From: Anadara kagoshimensis
Taxonomy: Eukaryota; Mollusca; Bivalvia; Arcoida; Arcidae
Assembly: GCA_021292105.1 (NCBI GenBank)
Contig: CM037861.1
Span: 26,033,110-26,097,109 of the forward strand
Length of the DNA stretch: 64,000 nucleotides
Direction: 5' to 3'
Shown one piece after another: positions 25,201 through 63,879 of this stretch. The translations under genes and the position numbers were made by a program. Positions within the stretch are counted from its first letter, which is position 1. The number at the start of each line of letters is the position of its first letter. Below the pieces are notes generated by a model, which was not told the DNA's origin, made no database searches, and was given only the letters and a program-made list of their open reading frames with translations.

Positions 25201-27468
25201 GGTTAAACTGCCCTGGTATATGAAACTATGTTCGAAAATCAGCTGGAGTACATAAACGCACACAACACTTTGTAGTAAAAGGGAAGTAACTACATGTATT
25301 ACCATGTGGAAGTATATTTATGGTAAACAAATAAGATGACAACGTAGGCAAGTCACACAGAATACAAAATGAAAGTTAAAAGATTGAACTAGTATGGGTT
25401 TGAAGGGTGACAATAATGCTGAGTCTGAGGCTCTGGCTACATAAATGTTTGACAGGGTACATGAGGCCATGTAAGTTGTAATCAGCAACTAATTAGTCTT
25501 CTAATTAGTAAATCTGTCATTCAAAAATATCTTTTCTTTAAAATCTAATTGATGTATTGTTTAAGATGACTATATAGTGGCGTAGCTAAGTGAAATAAAT
25601 GTGTACTAAAAACTAAAATAAATTAATGTAATATTGCTGATTATCCCACTGACTGACAACATGACACCTGTTTATCCATAAAAACGCGAGTTTTGTTGAA
25701 GACCTTAAATGTCAACCTCTTAGTATTAGAAAATGCTGGCTTCCTTAGGCTTGAAAAAGACAACTATTTTCTGAGACATTTTAAATGAAGAGATTTCTAA
25801 GATTGCTTACTTTTTAGCTCACTCTATCTATTTTAGTAACCTTGTGTCAATAAACTATATTATATCTAGTACAATCCTATACAAAATTGAAGAATTTTCT
25901 TTATTCTCTTATTTTTGTGTTGATAATATCTGTCAATGCTTGTAAGTTCGACCATAGCATTAAATGCCCTCTATATATCGCAAGTGGTTGTTAATTTTAA
26001 TCACATAATTGTAATATTACATGTATTTGGTCCTATGTACAAAACTACTCCAAATATTCAAAAAACAACATATTGGATTTTCATTAAAATACCACAGTGT
26101 CAGGGGACAAATTTTGTTGTCATTTTCATCTGTAGGCACAAACGTTTTGACGTAAATGTAGCAAGCCACTGCTATATGATGTATACCTTAATCTGTAAAC
26201 AATCAAGAGAGATTTATTAAAAAATATATAATCTTATTATCTATATATACCTTAAAAAGTCCATCCTTTGTTTTAATCGTTGCCATTTCTGGTTCAAACA
26301 TTGGTGGTAGTTGATCGAGTGGCACTCTTACAGGTGGTGGTTTAACTTTAGCTGGCTTTGTAAGGAATAAATAAATCACCCAACCAATGGAAGTTAACAC
26401 CATACCCAAAATAAAACCAGATATATAAGATGGCAGTGGGATGATCCAATATATAAACATAAATAGCAAAACACCAGCGAATTTCTGAAATGTTAAGTGA
26501 GTTTGTTCTTTTGGTGGCGTTTGCTTTTCAACCTTTTTATTTTCAACATCGGATTTATTCTTCATGTCAGACTCTTTCTTTGCCTTCTCTTCAGCATCAT
26601 AAAATATACTCTCATCATCAACATCTTCTGTGGTTTTCTCTAAGGTGGACATAGAAACTGTAGCAGGTGACGTTGATGGAGTTGGTCTGTTTTTAAATAC
26701 GCCTTTAAGTTTTGATCGTTTACGAACTTGACTACCTTTCGTCACTGTTGGCATTCCGGAAAAATCTTCATGTGGTTCATCAGGGAAGAAATCATCCACA
26801 ATATCGATACTTTCATCTTCGTCATTTGGTTGTTTTTCACTAAGAGTTGATGTTGTTTCCTTATCCACATTTTCAGATTTCTGCTTTTCTGTCTCTTTTT
26901 TTATTTGGATTTCACTATTTTCACTTTTAGAAGGACTACCTGTCTCTTTTACTTCCTGTTTACCTTCTGATAAATAAACTTTAACATTCTGCTCAACTTC
27001 AACTTTTAGACCATTGTCAATTTCCTGTTTAATCTGTAACAATTTGGAATCATCAATTGCTACTTCACTTTCTGGGCTTGAATTTGTCTCGGACGAAAAT
27101 TCTTCCAGTTTTTTGGCCAACTTATCCTTTAAACCAGATGAAAATTCAAATAAATTTTGCTTTAATTTTGCAACATTGATAGAAGAATCATCAAATGATT
27201 TGGACAATTTAGAATCACTCCCTTCTCTAGACAGTGACTGTCTGTCACTGCTTTTAGGAATTTTAACCTCTGATTTTCCAGTTTCTTTCAGAACTTTGTC
27301 CCTTTCTAACTTCTTGTCAAACTCTCCAGTAAATATTGTTAAGTCTTCTTCATCTTCTTCCTCAAGAGACTTGAAGCTTATTTTTAAAGAATTACTAGAA
27401 CTTGACCTGGAACCTCCTTTTGGTGCCGGAGGTCTTGGTGGGGGCCCAGAATCTTTCTTAAAACTCAT
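16272..27468 (-). CDS. TEX2: TEX2-like SMP-domain lipid-transfer protein of the ER (7 coding exons)
   Basis: TEX2 and its yeast relative Nvj2 are ER-anchored proteins that move lipids at membrane contact sites through an SMP domain. Coding exons on the minus strand: 27468-26251, 23970-23086, 22139-21964, 20834-20745, 18836-18627, 17515-17395, 16385-16272. All phases agree and give 2814 nt, 937 aa (human TEX2 about 1127). Order: a Ser/Glu/Lys-rich disordered N-terminus with a proline-rich start (GPPPRPPAPKGG), a membrane hairpin (about 330-371), a PH-like region (about 398-560), a Ser-rich linker, and an SMP domain from about 655 interrupted by an acidic insert. The C-terminus contains the conserved-looking VLVMPNMDDLVVPILM. 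The ATG at 27468 is the first in frame after a splice acceptor at 27495-27496. Human numbers are from memory, and exon ends lack RNA support. Confidence 0.92.
17186..17368. mobile_element. pogo-like MITE family M2 in TEX2 last-but-one intron side
   Basis: The termini are TACAGGCAAACCTGTCCATA and, at the right, AAGGCAGGTTAAACTGTA. Internal CAGGTGGTCCTTATA strings match the copies at 39771, 50394 and 62961. Only 27 bp separate it from TEX2 exon 6 (which ends at 17395). Confidence 0.7.
17671..18002 (-). repeat. SINE family S1, full-length
   Basis: On the minus strand, a tRNA-like head (about 18002-17940) is followed by the S1 body. The body shares GCTGATGGCATTATACAGCA, TAGTTTATTTTAAGTTCCCA and CACTTATATCA with the copies at 18930 and 53690. 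It lies in the TEX2 intron between exons 5 and 6. Confidence 0.75.
18280..18520. repeat. Dispersed repeat R9
   Basis: It contains the palindromic GGTCCTAGGTCTGGGACC and GACATTTAAACTG. A similar copy lies at 37948-38200, and a more distant inverted one near 52775-52980. Class unknown. Confidence 0.5.
18930..19254 (-). repeat. SINE family S1 with well-kept tRNA head
   Basis: The minus-strand head (19254-19190) has an A box TAGCTCAGTTGG and a B box GGTTCGAACCC, the best-preserved tRNA portion in the window. The S1 body and tail follow. Confidence 0.75.
19285..19385. mobile_element. Possible DNA transposon end fragment
   Basis: GGGCTGGCACAAG followed by repeated ACCCGGGTACCCG-type motifs resembles the ends of some hAT elements. 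A distant CGGGTATAGGG near 19950 could be the partner, but clear inverted ends were not established. Confidence 0.3.
20160..20570. repeat. Cluster of three inverted repeats in TEX2 intron
   Basis: 20168-20287 has arms of about 44 bp beginning GGGTTATTGAACTG. 20376-20407 has a perfect 13-bp stem ACTAGTTCTTGTA with a 6-nt loop. 20531-20567 has a perfect 12-bp stem GTTAGCGTGCAA. They may be parts of one palindromic transposon. Confidence 0.7.
20935..21140 (+). repeat. Dispersed repeat, second copy
   Basis: Inverted relative to 12958-13140; both share the ACCAAAG..TGTGATGGC and CCAGTGTCGG-type blocks. It lies in the TEX2 intron just upstream of the minisatellite. Confidence 0.55.
21240..21960. 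repeat. About 60-bp minisatellite, 12 copies, touching TEX2 exon 3 donor
   Basis: The unit contains TTTGGTTTCTATAGTTACCT, then TGGTAATGAGTTGTGATG and TTGTTGTGCTGTTT. GTTTCTATAG recurs near 21252, 21312, 21371, 21421, 21480, 21540, 21600, 21659, 21718, 21778, 21838 and 21897. The array ends within about 10 bp of the exon end at 21964. Confidence 0.9.
22200..23085. other. TEX2 intron 2 without recognised elements
   Basis: AT-rich intron sequence. No internal ORF or repeat family was recognised. Confidence 0.5.
23086..23970 (-). other. TEX2: TEX2 PH-like region and start of SMP domain (exon 2)
   Basis: The 295-codon exon begins GWMNEIVYYNPDNY, continuing directly from KDGLFK. It contains KDSRVFLLPPGLVKKR and LYLFARTCREKEDWYKRF, which match the PH-like portion of TEX2 proteins. 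A Ser/Thr/His-rich linker follows. The SMP domain starts at about residue 655 with FQLLWLNALIGRCCWDF. The exon ends in LAKIH at a GT donor in phase 0. Confidence 0.9.
24027..24238. mobile_element. MITE family M3, second copy
   Basis: It begins AGTGTGTCAAGTTTGAGC and ends CAGGTCAAACTTGATGCACA, an inverted pair. The interior matches the copy at 13944-14174 in reverse orientation. It lies in TEX2 intron 1. Confidence 0.65.
25032..25197. mobile_element. MITE family M4 (GCTATGTTTCC termini)
   Basis: GCTATGTTTCCACAAATT at the left and GGAATGGAAACATAGC at the right form inverted ends. The interior TTGTGAAAATATAGTCCTTT and AGGTTACTTTTT are shared with 35018-35180 and 46978-47149. It lies in TEX2 intron 1. 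Confidence 0.7.
26251..27468 (-). other. TEX2: TEX2 first coding exon: disordered N-terminus and ER membrane hairpin
   Basis: This 406-codon exon encodes a charged low-complexity region rich in Ser, Glu and Lys (residues 1 to about 325). It is followed by two hydrophobic stretches, FAGVLLFMFIYWIIPL and ISGFILGMVLTSIGWVIYLF, separated by a Pro/Ser turn. These suit a hairpin or double membrane span in the ER. The exon ends in IKTKDGLFK at a GT donor in phase 0. Confidence 0.9.
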
Positions 27469-27494
27469 AATTGTTGATTCATTTCAGTTTAGTT
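27469..27494 (-). other. TEX2: TEX2 5' untranslated part of exon, with upstream splice acceptor
   Basis: Reading the minus strand, a T-rich tract ending in TTTCAG lies immediately before AACTAAACTG, 26 nt upstream of the ATG. This is a good acceptor. It implies that at least one untranslated TEX2 exon lies further up, toward or inside the interval shared with ERN1. Confidence 0.6.
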
Positions 27495-27685
27495 CTGAAA
27501 TATAAAACACATAAAATGCATTACACATGTGTATATATCCACACAAAACATTTTAAGTTTTCTGTTACACTATGAAATATAATTCATTAATGTCAAATAA
27601 CATTACCGTTACTTGTCATGATTCCATTCCATAAACACAAATGCTGAACCAAGTGATTTTTCTTTGATAGAGTGATGGGGATTGA

Positions 27686-27935
27686 TTGAATGGGGTTTTA
27701 TGGTCGAGTCAAAATATTGAAATGCCAAAAGCTACATGCAGCCACACCTACCATGATACAGGGCAGATGATTTGAAGGTCTTGTGCAAAAGAACAATGAC
27801 TTTCATTTTAGAATGTTGCGCTGTTGGCAAAGAAATGTCACTACATATACTCAAGTTTTGGTCAGACCCAGCCATGGTTTGGTCAGGCAACATTCCACAT
27901 ATGGTGTGTGCACTCTACTAACAATTAACGGTGAA
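27686..27935 (-). repeat. Degraded SINE family S1
   Basis: Remnants of the S1 body are visible: CACACCTACCATGA, AAAGAACAATGACTTTCATT and a GGCAAAGAAATGTCACTAC-type block. It lies in the region shared by TEX2 and ERN1. Confidence 0.5.
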
Positions 27936-29019
27936 AAACAACCAGGTAGGCTATGGCAAACTGGGTGAAAAATTGCAGGTTGAATCCGAGGAATTGCCCT
28001 AGGGCTGACATGACATTAGCATGATTAGGAATATGTTTTGTACCCCACATTAAATTCTATGTAAAATTTTTGAAAAATTACTTTTTAACAGAAATGGTCA
28101 AAATGGCCTAAATGCATAATTTTTAAGTCTGTTCCGAACTGAGACTGTGGCACATCATTTGGTACCTAAATATGTTACATGTCACATGGTTAAAGATCCA
28201 TATGTTGCATTGAAGATGTCGATCTTGCTATGAAAAATGTATACGGTACAAATTACATTATCTATTTGACCGAAATAGAAAAAATGTTCAAAGCATTTTA
28301 TATCAAGTTTCTTGGCCACAAGTACACACCACAGATATCTGCATAATAATTTCAATAAACAAATTATTGAGTCAGTTATCAGTAACAAAAATCATATGAA
28401 CATTTTGATTTGTAAAAATAGCTTGCCTTTAAAAATTACTTGTCCAAAACACAATTAAAATATCAAGTATATCTCAAGAAAAGTGATTAGTGTTCAAGTC
28501 TGTCGGGGTTGGACAAAAAACAAACTGAAACAGGATCTGGATTGGAAATTATCAGCTGTGGATGGCTTATCTTATCCAACAGGGGTTGTGATTGGGCTTT
28601 TTCTCTGCTTTTGAAGTAAATTTACTTCATTTTAATCGGCATGTTATCTTTATGAATGTCTTACTTGTTCTATTTCAAATCTCTAGTATGTCTGTCTTTA
28701 AATGGCAATTACCTAATGTTCATAACGAAATCGAAACTGCTTTGGCAATATTCCACTCCACTTCCTGTTTTCCATCAACAATGAAGGAAATAATTTTAAC
28801 CAATCAGAGATCAACTCGTCAATTTATGTATGAATTTAGAATTAAGTCCAGCATCAATTCAGATAAATAAGTGATATTATTTTATACAAAAATGATTAAA
28901 ATGTAAAAAACTAAATTTTGTATTTTTTCCTTCACTCTTTGCAAACGTAAACATAAATTATATCCAATTGCTTGTCGGAATCTATTCACTGCGAGTCAGT
29001 TGTTATCAAAAAGCAAAAC

Positions 29020-29094
29020 ATGGATGATGATCAAACTGAAACGGATACAGCTTACTTTTTCTGTGTTATCAGAAGAAATCGATGGAATGTTTGA
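29020..29094 (+). other. Candidate upstream ORF in ERN1 leader (24 codons)
   Basis: ATG at 29020 opens a 24-codon frame beginning MDDDQTETDT and closing at TGA 29092-29094, 18 nt before the ERN1 start codon. It is in a different frame from ERN1 and does not overlap it. If the transcript starts upstream of 29020 it would act as a uORF; the transcription start is not known. Confidence 0.35.
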
Positions 29095-29112
29095 CTTTGT
29101 CTAACTTTAAAC

Positions 29113-57206
<28,094 letters not shown>

Positions 57207-58577
57207 TGTTTTATTGATCATGTTGGGGTCATGTGACATAATCATGTGGGGAGTCATGTGTCATTATCATGTTTTAGCCAATTTTGAACTTCCATACAAT
57301 CAATCTGGTGAGTTTTCAAAAGGAGGTTACATTTACATATTTTTATATTAAATTTTCTGATTTGAAAATAGGTTGAGTCACATGATATGATCATGTATAT
57401 GATTTCAGCCATTTTGCAATCCTCCATAGTAGATATCGTCTCAAATAATGCTAATACATTTAATTCAGAAATGTTTTCTGCCTCATGACATATTTTTATA
57501 AATTCTATGTTCTAATTTATTTAAGGAACCATGTGATATATATTTTGTGTCAGTTGTTATATTTTAGCAAGAAATAAGACACAATTATTATTATGTGTGC
57601 AACCTGTATTAGTGTTCATGTGACCATAACAATAACCTTTCTACACCATAACAACAAACTATCACACTGTTCTCTGTTCTTTTGTGTGACCTCTGCTTAA
57701 TTATATTCTTTGTAAAAATAGCTTTATAAGAGGTTTTGTAATTTATTGGAAAATTATTTTTTATTAATGATTGTTATTTATTTTTAAACCATATTAAATA
57801 TTTTATGAATTGTCATGTCAACAATTTTTGTAAAGACTTTGCGAGAAAATGAGCTGTTGATATGAGTGAATGTTTAACATTTTTTTCTGCACTATAATTA
57901 AAAATCACACCATGTGTGAGACATGAATGGTTGTGTGAATGTGTGTTTCAGACAGAGTTAAGTTTTTCTTTTTTCCATATTACCATTATATAGTCATTTT
58001 AGAGTATCATACATGTATGTGTAATGTGTGTTAATTTATGCATAGTTATTCTGTGAAAAGATACACTTTATATTCTTGCTCTAAATATTATTACCCCTCG
58101 CCTTTCGAAGAAAAGGGGGATATTAAATTGGAGTTTCTGTCTGTCTGTCTGTTCGTCCGTCCGTCCTTCCTTCCTTCCATCTGTCCAAAATTCATGTCTG
58201 AGCAGATTCTCCATAACTATGAGGCACTATTTCACAAAACTTAGTGCAAAAAATAAACATTGACAGGAGATAGTGCAAAAAATAAACATTGACAGGAGAT
58301 GTGCATACTGGAGTTGGTCTACTAATTTTCCTGGGAGTTATTGTCCTGTGAACATATGTGCAAATCACAAAAAAACCTGCTTGTTGGGAATCCTAATTCA
58401 CAGAATTTTCTTGTTTATAATTGAATTTACACATTTCCAGTATTCAGTGGTAGAGGGTATGTCAGATTTCTGCAAATATATATATTATGTATGATCTGAA
58501 GATCAGTTATCTTTCACTTTCTTGACCTTTATCTTAGCACTTTAAGCCATCATAGATGTGCTCATGTATACAATAAA
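57207..58577 (+). other. ERN1: Probable ERN1 3' UTR with candidate poly(A) signal
   Basis: AT-rich sequence without coding signal follows the stop codon. An AATAAA at about 58572-58577 is followed by a T/G-rich stretch and is a reasonable cleavage signal. Further AATAAA hexamers occur near 60701 and 63608, so longer UTRs are possible. A Helitron-like fragment (about 58087-58160) lies within the proposed UTR. Confidence 0.35.
58087..58160 (+). mobile_element. Helitron-like element 5' fragment
   Basis: ATTACCCCTCGCC followed by a GTCTGTCTGTC/CCGTCCGTCC run resembles the start of 14791-15044. No 3' hairpin follows. It lies in the probable ERN1 3' UTR. Confidence 0.4.
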
Positions 58578-58916
58578 GTAGATGAAATATGCAATACATG
58601 TACCTCATGACTTTGTTTCCTGATTAATTCTCAAGATTGGTAATTGACTGAAAAATTATTGATATTGAAAATCAGGAATTGTTAAATTGATTAAAATTTA
58701 TTTCATTTATAAAATCATGAAGCAAGAGTCTTAAGAAAAAAATCAGAAACTTAAAGCCAGGTTTTATAATTGAACATCATTTGAAATATTTCATAGATCC
58801 CTAAATACCATACCATGATTATAATTTAATACATATATTTACACTTTTAGTTGTAATCTCATAATGCAGTAGGCAGATTAAAGAATGGATTTTTTTATTC
58901 ATTTGTTATTTATGGT

Positions 58917-58961
58917 GCATGTGTGTGGGTGTGGGTGTGGGGTGGGGGGTGGGGGGGGGTT
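58917..58961 (+). repeat. G-rich tract, quadruplex-prone
   Basis: GTGTGGGTGTGGGTGTGGGG followed by TGGGGGGTGGGGGGGGG gives at least four runs of three or more G. Confidence 0.8.
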
Positions 58962-59356
58962 AAAAGTGATAATAAATACATAATACACTAGCTACAGAGT
59001 ATTGTTAGTCAATACAGCACATTTTGCCCACATGTCATTGAAGTAATCTTCATTTAATAATAATTTTATTAACATCTGTATTTTTAGAATTTTCACAGTT
59101 CTTGTGTTGCATAAATTTGGAACTGAAGCAATGTCATATAGTGTCACAAATATATTTGATTACCGGTATATTTATTGTAGTTGGCATTGGGCACAATGAA
59201 GGAAAACATGTGTCTTGTAAAAATTTAGGTGATGTAACAAGTTCTTATTTACAGTATGATGTTTTTGTATTTGAAAAACAAACCACAAAACTGATGACAC
59301 AAGAATTATTCTACAGTATTTTTAGTCTTCCATCTATTCAGTTATCAGAATTAATG

Positions 59357-59549
59357 GAGTTCGCCAGTGTACCAGGTGATCAATATCCCTTAACGTCTGT
59401 GTGGAATGTTTTGGAAAATGTTTATGTCAAAATTTCCTGGAGTAACATCATTTTTACAGGAAAACCTGGACTGAAGCGATTCCATCTCCAATTGCAATAA
59501 TTGTTGTGCAGAACAGTTATTGGGTATCATGTGGTACACTGGCGAACCC
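59357..59549 (+). mobile_element. MITE family M6, copy 2
   Basis: GGAGTTCGCCAGTGTACCAG then GTGAT at the left and ATCATGTGGTACACTGGCGA then ACCCC at the right are inverted ends. The interior GTTTTGGAAAATGTTTATGT matches the minus strand of 48408-48597. Confidence 0.75.
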
Positions 59550-62340
59550 CATTTCGGAAATAAATCTTGGCTCTATAAAAGAATTGAAGCTTTATATTTA
59601 CAAACATGTCATGAATGGTATATTAATTTTGACATTTATTTATTATTTGTGTTGTTTTAGACCATGTTTTACTTTTATAATGTCTGTTTTGGTTCATAAT
59701 TTGTTTCCGTAGTACATTTTGTACATGTAGTTATTAATATTATGCATTTTTATATTTACTTCATTGTGCAATACATTTGTATATAATTTTTCATCAGACA
59801 TCACCAATATGTTTTTATAGATGTTGAGTCACATTTCTTATGCAAATGTTAACCATTTTATAATTTTAAGCCAAAAAATTCATGAAAAATGTTTGTTTTT
59901 GTTCTTTTTATTCTTGAGTAATCCCACAATGAACCAAAGCTTATAGATGATGATGCTGAAATCAGCCAACTTCACACAATTAATCCATAGGTGATAATTA
60001 AAATCAGATTGACAAAATCAAGATTTAGCTGTAATTTCCTGTTGATTTATATATGCATATATGTACATGTAATATGTAAGTTAAACATTGAGAGTAATCC
60101 GGGTAATCCCTGATCTTCAATTGGTATTGGGTTACACCAAGTTATTTCACTGCTTGAAGGATTTTCATTTTCTTTTTACCATGTTAACATCATGTTTATT
60201 TTACAAATTGGTCTCAGTGTGACTTTTGTCTACCACTAATTAAGCAGTATACAGTAAAATTCATATTTGTTTTAATTAAGAGTTTTAGAGGAAAAATTTG
60301 AATGTCCTCATATTGTTTTGTATTATAGACTGTATAATTTTAATAATTTATTAAAAAATATTGACATATAAAGATTGAAACTGGGGGAAATTGTCATTAT
60401 TTAGAGTGAAAACTCAAAATAATATTACATAGCTATTTAATATATAATTTACATTTGGATGTACCTGTAATTTTAACTTGATGCTGTGGTTTTCAAAATA
60501 AGCCAAATATCAAACCATGACCAATTTTTTAGCTTTTGAATTTCTTAAGTTATTGCAAATATTTTAATGGCCATTCTTCAACATAAAAAATTTTGAAAGT
60601 TTTTTCCCCCATCTTTCATGAAGAAAAGAAATTAATTGCTTACCATACTATAAATTACTGGGATTTGTGTATTTTTGAAAGTCATGGTGAGTCGCGGTAT
60701 AAATAAAGATCCTGGATAAAAGTGGAGATGGTTACTGATACTACCAGTAGTAGTTATTTATCCATATTTGATTCCAGTTTTTCAGAACCATTTTAAAAAA
60801 TAACCTAAACATGTATTTCTTTGTAACTATAATCATTTTCTTGAATCAAGTTGAAATCCAACACTGATTAAAATATCAGTAGAATTGATGAAGCAGCTTT
60901 TTTCCATTTCCATTACATGTTGATAAATTCGCCAAAGTGTGGTATCATCTTTATTAATTTGTTATGTTTAAAACCTTAACATTTCAAATTAATGCATCTT
61001 GAAAGTTTTTTTTTTCTTTTTTATTTTTTAATAACATTTTATACTAAGTCTAAAAATTAATTTATAACTTGTTTAATAATTTAATTACTTTATGTGTTAT
61101 TTAATGTCATAGTAAAATCAAAAAAGTGTTTGTTACAGTGTATGTTTGTATTTGTGGGTACCAATAGACCATGTGCAGTTTAGTAGATATTTTTGAAGTG
61201 TACCAAGGGTATGGTATAAAATAGAAAATCCACTTTTCTAATGGGGTAATTTGGTTGTATATCAGTGGGGTTCAACAACATACAATGTGTTGCCCTCTAA
61301 TGTTTGTCCAAAAAATACTGTATATGGTCTACATAGGTGTGTATTGTCTTCATATTACATTGATTTACGGTAAATATGTGAATTCAGTTAATATTGTTGT
61401 TAATGTAGTACAAAAAACGTATTTGTACATGTGTATATACATGTATTTTGTTAACGTGATAGATGAAAGTTTAAGTATATTTTTCTGTTCAGTCTTTTTT
61501 CCAACATTCCTTGATTGTTTTATGTAAAGAAATATTGGCAATTCATTAGTTTCAGTTTTTCATGGCATTTCCTAGCAGTACAATGTATTTCTGTTTTTGT
61601 TAATATGTAATGACTGGATCAGGTTTATTTGTTCTTATTGCATACCAAATTATTGGCAAGACAGTCCCCAGTAAATCAGTAAATCATAGTTCCAATTTTA
61701 AGGTTGTATGTACTCATAGGAAATTTTAGACATTTGGCCTCTCAATGAAGGTTTATAAAATCATGTGATATTGATGCAGAAGTCAAAATATAAATGACCT
61801 TGGTCTCTATGCGGATGATTGTCTTGGAGGACAAATTCAAAATCAGATTTTAACAGCATTTCTCAGTTTTGCAGCAGCAGCAGGTTAAGCATTAGCTTTA
61901 AAATCTAATGCCCCATTTATACATCCTTTAACAAATGGAATTAAGGTCTTACCTCATTATTCTGCCAAAGGAATTAAGGTCATACCTCACTAACCTGCCA
62001 AATATTTTAAAAGTTGTTGCCAACATGTGAATTGAATCAAATAAAATTTTTGTAAATTTTAAAAATTATAAATTTATCGTTTTTGTTTGAACTGAAAAAA
62101 CATTCCTGAATTCAAGTTAATCAATTTTTTCAGGAATTCATCAATATTTTTTCTCCTTCTAAGAAACATAATATAAAGACTTTTTTGTCAGGACCGGTAA
62201 GCTGCCCAGTGGTACACATTATCCTGTCTTTTAGATTCCTGTGATATTTGTACATACAGACAATTTTAACAATCAAAATATGTGACATCCATACTATGAC
62301 CATATTATGCTTTATATATACATCTATTTCATTTTAGAGG
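59550..62340. other. Gene-free AT-rich downstream stretch
   Basis: No coding similarity, RNA gene or paired element ends were recognised. Part may be extended ERN1 3' UTR (AATAAA near 60701). Confidence 0.45.
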
Positions 62341-62352
62341 CTGATACTGTGC

Positions 62353-62354
<2 letters not shown>

Positions 62355-62384
<30 letters not shown>
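62355..62384. repeat. (GA)n microsatellite
   Basis: About fifteen GA units. Confidence 0.85.
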
Positions 62385-62387
<3 letters not shown>

Positions 62388-62960
62388 GAATAAGGGTGTC
62401 TGGGTTTTTTAAAACAGAATATAGCAGTTCATTTTGTATAATGTGATTCATGCATTTTAGCAGTTCATTTTGTAGAATTTAGATTCATACATTTTTGCAT
62501 TTCATTTTGTAGAATTTAAATTCTTGGATTTTGGCATTTCATTTTATATACTGGTAATTTAGATAAAGCAATGAATACACTTTTCATTTTGTTAGAACTT
62601 AAATACACAATATTTTATGCCTTATTTAGTTCCATTTATAGTTTTGTCAGTTGATGTTTTTTCCATGTACCAGTACATAAATGTACACACTCATGTTGTG
62701 TAATGTTTGTGAGGAAATAATATATGGCATAATTAGACATTTTTCTGTTTCATTTTCAGTACATCTTTATTACATTCTTTATTCATCTCATTTGTATAAT
62801 TGCATATTATTTTTGGTCTGTATGTTTGTTGGTCGGTTTGTACATGTACCTTATACTGGTACCATCACGTTATATTTTCTCATGCTAAAAGTTGTGACTT
62901 TCTTATTGGACATGTATTTTTTTGCCAACTGGATTTCTTGACCTTGAATCTACCCTAACG
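62385..62960. other. Gene-free stretch with GCAGTTCATTTTGTA-type repeats
   Basis: A loose repeat, CATTTTGTAGAATTTAGATT-like, recurs about five times at 62430-62610. Nothing else recognised. Confidence 0.45.
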
Positions 62961-63251
62961 TACAGTCAAACCTTCCTTAAAGGCCACCTCTATAGAAGGA
63001 CCACTTACTTTTAAAGGCCAGCAAAATTTTATCCCAACTGCTCCTCATTCATTTTACTAGTTACTTGTGATTAATGTTTCGTGGTGGTAGTAAATTTGTG
63101 GTTCAGACTGTCCACTAAAACCACTAAAGGTGAGCCCCAACAAAAATTAATGATTTCACAGTATTTGAACCTGTATATTAGGGTCATTTGCCCATAAAGG
63201 CAACTTTTACTGGTTCCCTTAGGTGGCCTTTATTAGACAGGTTTGACTGTA
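62961..63251. mobile_element. pogo-like MITE family M2, longest copy
   Basis: TACAGTCAAACCTTCCTTAA at the left and AGACAGGTTTGACTGTA at the right. GGCCACCT and AGGTGGCCT motifs lie near the ends. The interior is about 100 bp longer than in the other copies. Confidence 0.75.
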
Positions 63252-63879
63252 CATAAATCTTTGTTGGGACAGTGCCTCATTAATACATCTTGTTACAGTT
63301 TAAATATGTGACACACTCTTGCATATACATGTAATAGTTTTATATTATTATAATAACTAGTAACTAAATTGTCACAACACAAAAAAAAAACTGCTAAATT
63401 AATGGTCTCATTGTACAATATTTCTGGAAACTGCTTGGAATTCTTTTAATTAATATCTCCATAAAATCGATTATTATTGTACTTGATTTATATTTCATCT
63501 GTTTTTATTTTTCTAGATAAATCATCTCGGTTTATTAGTTATAATCAGTTCTGACAGAGTTGAAGAACAAAATTTGTTATATTCATCAGACTTGTTTACT
63601 TATTGTAAATAAACAATGATGACATTATTTTATAAACATACTGCATTTGGTTGTTGTTTTTCCAAAGGATTTTGTCATCAAGGTTGCCATACCACATGTA
63701 TAACAGCTCAGGATAAACTTTTTTGGAACCAGTCTATAAATGTAAGACCAATATTTACCGGTAGTCAAGATCATGATATTTCAGCGATTCAAAATTTTCA
63801 AAAAACTACCATCACGTCTGGAGAACAATAACAAGAGTACCGGTATTATATATTTGTTCACCTAAAACTGGCGACTAGA

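Larger units (their letters stand above)
27498..29112. promoter_or_regulatory. Shared upstream region between divergent TEX2 and ERN1
   Basis: The interval of about 1.6 kb separates the two divergent coding starts. It must contain the ERN1 5' UTR and promoter and at least part of the TEX2 upstream intron, untranslated exon or promoter. An ETS-like site (CCACTTCCTG, 28758-28767) and a CCAAT box in CCAATCAG (28800-28807) lie 33 bp apart. A degraded SINE occupies about 27686-27935. No complete ERSE (CCAAT-N9-CCACG) was found. Transcription starts cannot be read from the sequence. Confidence 0.5.

Noticed and set aside
27014-27505. 163-codon plus-strand open frame
   Set aside because: It lies antisense to TEX2 exon 1 and results from its Ser/Glu/Lys-rich coding sequence.
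28800-28824. CCAAT motif as an ER stress element (ERSE)
   Set aside because: The bases nine positions after CCAAT are ACTCG, not CCACG.
59102-59500. 132-codon open frame that could be a small protein gene
   Set aside because: Its C-terminal third is the M6 MITE (59357-59549), and the rest has no recognisable similarity or splice context.
63616-63831. 71-codon open frame near the window end
   Set aside because: No similarity recognised and no splice context; a chance frame.
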